Source of the DNA: Bacteroidota bacterium
Lineage (GTDB): Bacteria; Bacteroidota; Bacteroidia; Bacteroidales; UBA1402
DNA length: 5,538 bases
Direction of reading: 5' to 3'
Assembly: GCA_030706285.1 (NCBI GenBank)
Contig: JAUZOU010000211.1
Location: forward strand, 1 to 5,538
This document shows, piece after piece, positions 1 through 4,477 of the stretch. Each line of letters starts with the position of its first letter. The first letter of the stretch is position 1. The translations under genes were made by a program, and so were the position numbers. Below the pieces are notes generated by a model, which was given only the letters and a program-made list of their open reading frames with translations, did no database searches and was not told the DNA's origin.

Positions 1-288
1 GAAATGGCTGCACCAGGATTGGAAAAGGGTGATTTTAAAATCAATTTGGACCATGATGCCCTAACCATTTCATCTGAAAAAACAATTGACGAAGTGTCCA
101 GAGATCCTGACCGTCGATTTACGCGAAAAGAATTCAGCTATCAGTCGTTTTGTCGTTCGTTTTCGCTGCCTGTCAACGTTGACAGCGATAAAATCTCTGC
201 CAAGTATGAAAACGGGATTCTACGAATCTCCATTCCAAAGAAAGAATTGGCCAGGCCAAGAACCACAAAAGAGATTGAGATCCTGTAA
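1..288 (+). CDS. Small heat-shock protein (Hsp20/alpha-crystallin family), 3' part
   Basis: This is the C-terminal 95 codons of an ATP-independent holdase chaperone of the Hsp20 family, which binds unfolding cytoplasmic proteins during stress. The frame is open to the left edge. The first ATG (position 4) falls inside the conserved 'AAPGLEKGDFKI' strand, so it is not the start; full-length bacterial relatives are usually about 140-150 residues, so roughly 50 are missing. Visible hallmarks are that strand, the 'SFCRSFSLPVNVD' stretch, the family signature 'ENGILRISIPKK' near the end of the alpha-crystallin domain, and a C-terminal I-x-I motif (IEI, 274-282) that in this family docks onto neighbouring subunits to build oligomers. 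The TAA stop is at 286-288 and a hairpin follows six bases later. The heat-shock promoter would lie outside the window. Family assignment is secure; which paralogue it is cannot be told. Confidence 0.95.
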   Translation, partial: EMAAPGLEKGDFKINLDHDALTISSEKTIDEVSRDPDRRFTRKEFSYQSFCRSFSLPVNVDSDKISAKYENGILRISIPKKELARPRTTKEIEIL

Positions 289-293
289 CTTAT

Positions 294-324
294 TTTCAGC
301 CGGTCATTTTAAGGCCGGCTGAAA
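294..324 (+). terminator. Hairpin terminator after the Hsp20 gene
   Basis: A 12-base-pair stem (294-305 with 313-324, one G-U pair) closes a 7-base loop six bases after the Hsp20 stop codon. The stem is GC-rich in its middle (CAGCCGG/CCGGCTG). No run of T follows (the next bases are cgtcgttatt), so it may be a weak intrinsic terminator or an mRNA 3'-end stabiliser rather than a classical rho-independent terminator. Confidence 0.55.
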
Positions 325-355
325 CGTCGTTATTTCTCTGAAATCCGAATATCCG

Positions 356-387
356 TTGATGCTTGGTCAAATCCACAGGCTAGTTTG
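356..387 (+). promoter_or_regulatory. Possible weak promoter for the DUF3943 gene
   Basis: A TTG (356-358) lies 21 bases before CTAGTTTG (380-387), which matches four of the six fixed positions of the Bacteroidota -7 box TAnnTTTG. The gene start at 415 would give a leader of about 20 bases. This is the best candidate I find in this gap, but the match is poor and could be chance. Confidence 0.2.
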
Positions 388-414
388 CCCGATTTGTTTT
401 TTATCTGACCGACG

Positions 415-1884
415 ATGCATTCAGCAAGAAGTTTGCTGGTTATTCTTTTTAGCCTTGCAACAGCCTCGTTGCATGGCCAAATCTACCTATCCTCCGAGTC
501 CCATATGATTAGAAAAGGAGTCGATACGACATTGGCTGTTTCCCCTAAAAAATGGCAGGCGGCAGGATGGATCGTTATGGCCAACATGAGTGTATGGGCT
601 TTCGATCGTTACCTATTCGACGAACCGTGGGCCCGGATTGATTTAAAATCGGTCAAAAAGAATTTCAGTTCCGGCTTTGTGTGGGACAATGATGGTTTTT
701 CGACCAATTTGTTTGCTCATCCCTATCATGGCGGACTCTACTATAATGCAGCCCGTTCCAATGGGATGAATTTCTGGCAGTCCACTCCTTTTGCTGCCGG
801 AGGGAGCTTGATGTGGGAGTTTTTTTTTGAAAATGAAGCACCATCCGTCAATGATTTTTTTGCAACGACATTCGGTGGCATATGCCTTGGTGAAGTCGCA
901 TTCCGTATTTCAGATCTTATCATTGATGACAGAACAACAGGTTTGAACCGACTCACAAGAGAATCATTCGTCACATTAATTTCGCCTATCCGGGGATTAA
1001 ACCGCCTGATTAACGGCGATTCATGGAAACATAGAAGCGTAAGAGGAAACGTGATTCCGGATGTTCCGGTATCCTTTTATTCAACCTTCGGTTATCGAAT
1101 TATGGCCGAAAACATGAAACAGCATGAGGATGTCAGCAACATTGGATGCCTTAATCTGGGACTTAATTATGGCGATCCGTACAACCTTGAAAACAGCAAG
1201 CCATTTGACTTTTTTATCATTATGACCGAATTCAACCTGTTTTCAGCACAACCCATAATAAGCAGAGTCAGTGCCCTTGGTCCATGGTATTCTACAAACA
1301 TAGCGCTAAAAAAGCCACATCATCAGTTAACCTTAGGGCTCTTCCAGCATTTTAATTTTTACGAATCCAGTACAGCTATAGAAAAAGAATCGTTAAATCC
1401 TTATAAAGTATCAGAAGCGGCCTCTTTGGGGCCAGGCCTGCTTTACAGATTCAGAAGGAAAGACCAGTTGACTTTTTCCGCCTCCTCTTATTTAAGTGCT
1501 ATTTTATTGGGAGGAAGTCAAACCGACCATTATATGAATGACAAAAGAGATTACAATCTAGGAAGCGGTTTTAGTTTTAAAATCAATATTGATCTGCTGT
1601 TTAACCATCACACCAAGATCTTTGCAAATACAGAATATTATAGAGTTTATACATGGATTGGCAATAATCCGGACCGTGTTGACAATAAGTATGCCAGCGT
1701 TCAGGGAGATATCGGCACAGCGAATCTGAATGTAGCGAACCTGGGATTCAGTTATATTGTCGGGAAACATCTTTTACTCGGCGCTCAAGCCGGATATTAT
1801 TACCGTTACACTGATTATAAATACTATCCGGATATTACCCACAACGTCACTGAAAACAAGCTGTATATTGGATATATATTTTAG
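415..1884 (+). CDS. DUF3943 domain protein, probable outer-membrane beta-barrel
   Basis: The product has 489 residues and its molecular function is unknown. The N-terminus (MHSARS, then a hydrophobic stretch LLVILFSLATASLHG before QIYL) reads as a Sec signal peptide cleaved near residue 21, so the protein is exported. Residues about 80-195 carry the features I associate with DUF3943: W90-D-N-D, HPYHG (102-106), NFWQS (119-123), W134-E135, E141-x-P-S-x-N-D147, GG (154-155), GE (159-160) and R164. Residues about 215-489 show alternating polar/hydrophobic and aromatic-rich strands and end in 'YIGYIF', with the terminal phenylalanine expected of an outer-membrane barrel recognised by the BAM machinery. 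I infer an outer-membrane location. The ATG at 415 is chosen because it opens the signal peptide; no Shine-Dalgarno is seen. The gene stands alone between an upstream hairpin and a convergent neighbour. Confidence 0.88.
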   Translation: MHSARSLLVILFSLATASLHGQIYLSSESHMIRKGVDTTLAVSPKKWQAAGWIVMANMSVWAFDRYLFDEPWARIDLKSVKKNFSSGFVWDNDGFSTNLFAHPYHGGLYYNAARSNGMNFWQSTPFAAGGSLMWEFFFENEAPSVNDFFATTFGGICLGEVAFRISDLIIDDRTTGLNRLTRESFVTLISPIRGLNRLINGDSWKHRSVRGNVIPDVPVSFYSTFGYRIMAENMKQHEDVSNIGCLNLGLNYGDPYNLENSKPFDFFIIMTEFNLFSAQPIISRVSALGPWYSTNIALKKPHHQLTLGLFQHFNFYESSTAIEKESLNPYKVSEAASLGPGLLYRFRRKDQLTFSASSYLSAILLGGSQTDHYMNDKRDYNLGSGFSFKINIDLLFNHHTKIFANTEYYRVYTWIGNNPDRVDNKYASVQGDIGTANLNVANLGFSYIVGKHLLLGAQAGYYYRYTDYKYYPDITHNVTENKLYIGYIF

Positions 1885-1907
1885 TTACGAACAAGCATAG
1901 CTTAACA

Positions 1908-1939
1908 TGAATCCATTATGATAGCATCAGACGGATTCA
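1908..1939. other. Interrupted hairpin between convergent genes
   Basis: TGAATCC (1908-1914) can pair with GGATTCA (1933-1939). Inside it, TGAT (1919-1922) can pair with ATCA (1926-1929) around a 3-base loop, leaving a small internal loop. It lies 24 bases after the DUF3943 stop and could help to end that transcript. There is no T-run on either side in the right polarity, so support is weak. Confidence 0.22.
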
Positions 1940-1975
1940 AAAATTAGAAGTTCCGCACCCGCAGCAGAACGTTTC

Positions 1976-2000
1976 AAAAAAAGGAATCCTGAACGAGGAT
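1976..2000 (-). terminator. Probable intrinsic terminator of the oxidoreductase gene
   Basis: Read on the minus strand, a short stem ATCCT/AGGAT (2000-1996 with 1990-1986, 5-base loop) is followed by TCC and then seven T residues (1982-1976). It begins 24 bases after the stop of the minus-strand oxidoreductase gene, the expected place. The stem is only five pairs, so it would be a weak terminator, but the T-tract and position are right. Confidence 0.42.
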
Positions 2001-2024
2001 GGCACCCCGAAACTAGACCGGATT

Positions 2025-2660
2025 TTATCTGATAAAGTTTGTCTTGATCTTTTGTGGTAATTCTGGCTCTTGTAATGAGGCTTTTGTCTGTTCTCGCATT
2101 TGCAGTAACCAAACCACTTTTCGACCCAATATTTCCATAATCTGAATACCTTCATCGTCTTTCAGCACTTCACCCTGAATGGCACCATGGGCTATATTCC
2201 AGTAATTTGACGTGGCCAAGATCATTTCGGAAAAGGTCAGATAATGATTTAGGCTGTCATAGGTACTGGATCCCCCAGAACGGCGCAATGTCACGATAGA
2301 AGCCCCGACTTTGTTGCGAAAAAAGCTTCCGTTGTTGCCTGCCACACAAAAAGCACGGTCCAGGAAACATTTCATCGTACCGGCAATGCCGGCATAATAA
2401 ACTGGTGAGCCTAACAGTATGCCATCAGCTTCTTTCATTTTGTGAATCCATTCATTTACTTCGTCTGAAGTATTGGTACACTTCTCATCTTTTTTTCTGG
2501 CACAACCACCACACGCAAGACAACCTCTTACGACCTTGTTGCCTACATGAATGAGCTCGAACTCTATCTGATTCGCCTCCAAAACATGACCAACGGCCAT
2601 CAGTGCCTGGTATGTATTGCCTTCTTTATGCGGACTTCCGTTAATTGCAATGACTTTCAT
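2025..2660 (-). CDS. Flavodoxin-fold NAD(P)H/FMN oxidoreductase, iron-sulfur flavoprotein type
   Basis: A 211-residue cytoplasmic protein of the NADPH-dependent FMN reductase / flavodoxin-like family. 'MKVIAINGSPHKEGNT' is the first beta strand and the FMN phosphate-binding loop; 'ADGILLGSPVYYAG' (residues 78-91) is the second flavin-binding segment, followed by 'MKCFLDRAF', which in this family helps to form the dimer. Residues 47-61 (C47, C50, C53, C61) give C-x2-C-x2-C-x7-C, the compact cysteine motif of Isf-type iron-sulfur flavoproteins, which hold a [4Fe-4S] cluster beside FMN. Its electron donor and acceptor cannot be read from sequence. The frame is open to a possible start at 2684, but the ATG at 2660 places the conserved strand at residue 1 and leaves the likely promoter (2682-2689) outside the gene. 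It is divergent from the xylE homologue. Family is firm; substrate is unknown. Confidence 0.9.
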   Translation of the reverse strand: MKVIAINGSPHKEGNTYQALMAVGHVLEANQIEFELIHVGNKVVRGCLACGGCARKKDEKCTNTSDEVNEWIHKMKEADGILLGSPVYYAGIAGTMKCFLDRAFCVAGNNGSFFRNKVGASIVTLRRSGGSSTYDSLNHYLTFSEMILATSNYWNIAHGAIQGEVLKDDEGIQIMEILGRKVVWLLQMREQTKASLQEPELPQKIKTNFIR

Positions 2661-2671
2661 TCTTATGACTG

Positions 2672-2686
2672 TTTTGTCAGACAAAA
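2672..2686. promoter_or_regulatory. 15-base palindrome, candidate operator of the oxidoreductase gene
   Basis: TTTTGTC-A-GACAAAA is a perfect inverted repeat with a one-base centre. It overlaps the likely minus-strand -7 box (2682-2689) and the expected transcription start near 2676, so a protein bound here would block transcription of the oxidoreductase. The sequence TTTGTCAGA recurs at 2717-2725, 44 bases away (about four helical turns), and another TTTTGTC half-site lies at 2754-2760. Operator function is inferred. Confidence 0.42.
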
Positions 2687-2689
2687 ATA
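2682..2689 (-). promoter_or_regulatory. Candidate -7 box for the oxidoreductase gene
   Basis: On the minus strand this reads TATTTTTG, matching all fixed positions of the Bacteroidota -7 consensus TAnnTTTG. Transcription would begin about seven bases later, giving a leader of about 16 bases before the ATG at 2660. No TTG is found 17-23 bases upstream, so the -33 part is missing or the promoter is activator-dependent. Confidence 0.42.
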
Positions 2690-2796
2690 ATTCAAAAAGT
2701 TCAGAAGCATCATTTGTTTGTCAGATTATGATTGAGCAGCCGGATTTCATTTCTTTTGTCCGTCTTTTTCTTACTTAGCTCATTTACAATATTTAA

Positions 2797-2833
2797 CACT
2801 TTACTTATTGTCATTTTGGCAATAAGTAAAGTG
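2797..2833. repeat. Perfect 14-bp inverted repeat upstream of xylE
   Basis: CACTTTACTTATTG (2797-2810) is exactly complementary to 2820-2833, around a 9-base spacer (tcattttgg); two more pairs (one G-U) can extend inward. No T-run follows on either strand, so it is not a classical terminator. A two-half-site operator or an RNA hairpin in a leader are both possible. It lies about 90 bases before the xylE -33 element, so if that promoter is used the hairpin acts as DNA, not RNA. Confidence 0.75.
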
Positions 2834-2879
2834 GGGTTATCCGTCTGACAGACAGGAATGCCATCCACCCTACTTATTG
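2820..2879. repeat. Second, overlapping inverted repeat sharing an arm
   Basis: The right arm of the preceding repeat (2820-2834) can also pair with 2865-2879, matching at 13 of 15 positions (the AA at 2829-2830 is mismatched). TACTTATTGT at 2871-2880 is an exact direct copy of 2802-2811. The middle arm can therefore pair with either neighbour but not both, as in a switch or in an array of alternating operator half-sites. Confidence 0.6.
2843..2853. repeat. 11-base palindrome GTCTGACAGAC
   Basis: GTCTG-A-CAGAC is a perfect odd-centred palindrome between the two arms of the repeat at 2820-2879. On the minus strand it contains TGTCAGAC, also present in the operator-like palindrome at 2672-2686. 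It could be a site for the same regulator; at this length chance is not excluded. Confidence 0.35.
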
Positions 2880-2897
2880 TAAGGTACTCATAAATAA

Positions 2898-2912
2898 CAG
2901 GCTGTCAGCCTG
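2898..2912. repeat. 15-base palindrome just upstream of the xylE promoter
   Basis: CAGGCTG-T-CAGCCTG is a perfect palindrome with a one-base centre. It ends 8 bases before the TTG of the candidate xylE promoter, a typical position for an activator or repressor site. As RNA it could form a five-pair stem with loop TGTCA followed by ATTTTTATT, a marginal terminator shape. Its centre CTGTCAG is shared with the palindrome at 2843-2853. Confidence 0.42.
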
Positions 2913-2919
2913 ATTTTTA

Positions 2920-2950
2920 TTGTTTATAAAAAATATATACCGTTTATTTG
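2920..2950 (+). promoter_or_regulatory. Candidate promoter of the xylE homologue
   Basis: TTG (2920-2922), a 20-base spacer and TTTATTTG (2943-2950) match the Bacteroidota -33/-7 pattern at all fixed positions but one. Transcription would begin near 2957, giving an AT-rich leader of about 40 bases without Shine-Dalgarno before the ATG at 2998, as is usual in this phylum. Confidence 0.55.
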
Positions 2951-2997
2951 CAACGAATTAGACCGAAAAACTTAAATCTATTATAAAATTCTAACTC

Positions 2998-4401
2998 ATG
3001 GATTCACAACAAGGAAATAAACTGTACATTTTTGGCATTACCCTGGTTGCCACCATTGGCGGCCTGCTGTTCGGATATGACACAGCTGTTATCTCAGGAG
3101 CCGTCGATTCTCTTAAAGTTCATTTTCATTTGAATGCCGATACATTTGGCGAGTTGGCCACTTTTTACCACGGAGCTACAGTATCAAGTGCGTTGCTTGG
3201 ATGCGTCATCGGTGGCGCCATTTCAGGTCTGCTGGCTTCGGGTTTAGGAAGAAAAAAAGCGCTCGTCATTGCTGCCTTATTATTCCTTTTTTCTTCGCTT
3301 GGTGCATCCAATCCTGAATTTATGATCAGTACTCACGGAGACGGATCTTTTCCGATTCTGATCATGTTCAATATTTACCGTATTTTGGGCGGCATCGGCG
3401 TCGGTCTTGCTTCAGCTATTTGCCCTATGTACATTGCTGAAATCGCCCCTGCAGAAATACGCGGAAAGTTGGTTTCCTGTAATCAGTTCGCCATTATCCT
3501 CGGTATGCTGATTGTTTATTTTGTCAACTATTTCATTACAAAAGGGCAGTCGATGGATTGGATCAACGCCATCGGATGGCGGTATATGTTTGCTTCAAAT
3601 GCTGTTCCTGCTGCCATTTTTGGATTATTACTGATTTTTGTCCCTGAAACGCCACGCTACCTGGCATTGACTGGTCAGGATGAAAAGGCCATGAGCATTC
3701 TTACTAAAATCAATGGTTCGATTAAAGCGTCAACCATTCTGGATGATATCAAAAATACGGTCCATGAAAAGACTGAAAATGTGCTTAAATACGGCTGGAA
3801 AGTCTTGATCATCGGCATCATGTTGTCCGTTTTTCAACAGTTTGTCGGGATCAACGTCGTGCTTTATTATGCGCCGACCATTTTCCAAAGCCTTGGTTTT
3901 GGCCATGATGCAGCCATGTCTCAAACTGTGGTAATGGGCCTTGTCAACATCATCTTCACCTTGGTGGCTATTTTTACGGTCGACAAGTTCGGTCGAAAAC
4001 CGTTATTGATCATTGGTTCCATTGGCATGGCTGTGGGCATGTTCGCCATCAGTCTGTTGGCTTATTGCGACATAATCGGGATCAGCACATTAGTTTTCAT
4101 CATTATCTATACCGCTTCTTTTATGATGTCTTGGGGACCGATCTGTTGGGTGATGATTTCGGAAATTTTCCCGAATACCATTCGCGGGAAAGCGGTGGCG
4201 ATAGCGGTGGCTGCGCAATGGATCGCCAATTTTACGGTATCGGCGACCTTCCCTGTACTGAATTCGGTCAGTATTACCTTTACCTATTGCCTGTACGGGA
4301 TCATGAGTATCCTGTCTGCCATTTTTGTCTGGAAGATCGTTCCTGAGACCAAAGGTAAAACACTGGAAGACATGTCTAAGCTCTGGAGCAAGAAGCATTG
4401 A
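2998..4401 (+). CDS. xylE: D-xylose:H+ symporter XylE homologue (MFS sugar porter)
   Basis: The 467-residue inner-membrane protein has twelve predicted helices and imports a pentose, most likely D-xylose, coupled to protons. It aligns end to end with E. coli XylE (491 residues), differing mainly by shorter periplasmic loops and tail. Conserved items are the GYDTAVISG segment with proton-site D28 (E. coli D27), R128 (R133), Q163 (Q168), QQFVGIN with Q280, Q281 and N286 (Q288, Q289, N294), W384 (W392), Q407-W408 (Q415-W416), and the sugar-porter signatures PETPR (216-220), DKFGRKP (329-335) and PETKGKT (449-455). Oddities are N201 where XylE has E206, M170 for Q175, and a weak first-half GRK loop (S81-G82 replaces N-R). 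The gene has its own promoter and terminator and no xylA or xylB beside it in the window. Glucose or another sugar remains possible as substrate. Confidence 0.92.
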   Translation: MDSQQGNKLYIFGITLVATIGGLLFGYDTAVISGAVDSLKVHFHLNADTFGELATFYHGATVSSALLGCVIGGAISGLLASGLGRKKALVIAALLFLFSSLGASNPEFMISTHGDGSFPILIMFNIYRILGGIGVGLASAICPMYIAEIAPAEIRGKLVSCNQFAIILGMLIVYFVNYFITKGQSMDWINAIGWRYMFASNAVPAAIFGLLLIFVPETPRYLALTGQDEKAMSILTKINGSIKASTILDDIKNTVHEKTENVLKYGWKVLIIGIMLSVFQQFVGINVVLYYAPTIFQSLGFGHDAAMSQTVVMGLVNIIFTLVAIFTVDKFGRKPLLIIGSIGMAVGMFAISLLAYCDIIGISTLVFIIIYTASFMMSWGPICWVMISEIFPNTIRGKAVAIAVAAQWIANFTVSATFPVLNSVSITFTYCLYGIMSILSAIFVWKIVPETKGKTLEDMSKLWSKKH

Positions 4402-4422
4402 ACCAAGGTCATTAATTGAACC

Positions 4423-4463
4423 AGGACGTTTCCCTATTTATTTCAGGGAAACGTCCTTTTTTT
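4423..4463 (+). terminator. Strong intrinsic terminator after xylE
   Basis: AGGACGTTTCCCT (4423-4435) pairs perfectly with 4445-4457 (13 base pairs) around a 9-base loop and runs straight into seven T residues (4457-4463). It starts 22 bases after the xylE stop. The polarity favours plus-strand termination; minus-strand transcripts of the facing gene would meet the same stem but without a T-tract. Confidence 0.93.
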
Positions 4464-4477
4464 GTAAAAGGGGTCGT

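Larger units (their letters stand above)
2661..2997. other. Divergent intergenic region rich in repeats
   Basis: This 337-base gap separates the start of the minus-strand oxidoreductase gene from the start of the plus-strand xylE homologue. It is AT-rich and holds candidate promoters at both ends, a perfect 14-base-pair inverted repeat, four copies of TACTTA in mixed orientation, four copies of TGTCAG and three separate odd-centred palindromes (listed individually). I find no RNA gene and no protein-coding gene in it; the longest item noted is a 16-codon frame (2728-2778) with no supporting signal. The density of symmetric elements suggests binding sites for one or more transcription regulators acting on either gene. 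Confidence 0.6.

Noticed and set aside
4..6. ATG at the left edge as the start of the Hsp20 gene
   Set aside because: It lies within a conserved strand of the alpha-crystallin domain and the frame is open upstream; the product would lack the whole N-terminal arm.
2661..2684. Eight-residue N-terminal extension (MSDKTVIR) of the oxidoreductase from a start at 2684
   Set aside because: The flavodoxin-fold strand begins directly at the ATG at 2660, and the best -7 box (2682-2689) overlaps the upstream start.
2728..2778. A 16-codon frame (MIEQPDFISF...) just before the hairpin array, as a possible leader peptide for attenuation
   Set aside because: It has no good promoter or ribosome-binding signal, no enrichment for one amino acid, and the likely xylE promoter lies downstream of it.
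2797..2880. A small transposable element (MITE) bounded by TACTTATTG repeats
   Set aside because: The repeats are very close, no target-site duplication is seen, and there is no longer terminal inverted repeat; regulatory half-sites explain the pattern better.
4090..4398. Reading frame of 102 codons on the minus strand, and a 93-codon plus frame at 4065-4346
   Set aside because: Both lie within the xylE coding region in other frames, have arginine/histidine-rich or irregular composition and resemble no family; xylE is clearly the real gene.
4397..4423. Nine-base direct repeat ATTGAACCA (4397-4405 and 4415-4423) giving a second in-frame stop after xylE
   Set aside because: Short and probably a chance or minor local duplication; it only supplies a back-up stop codon.
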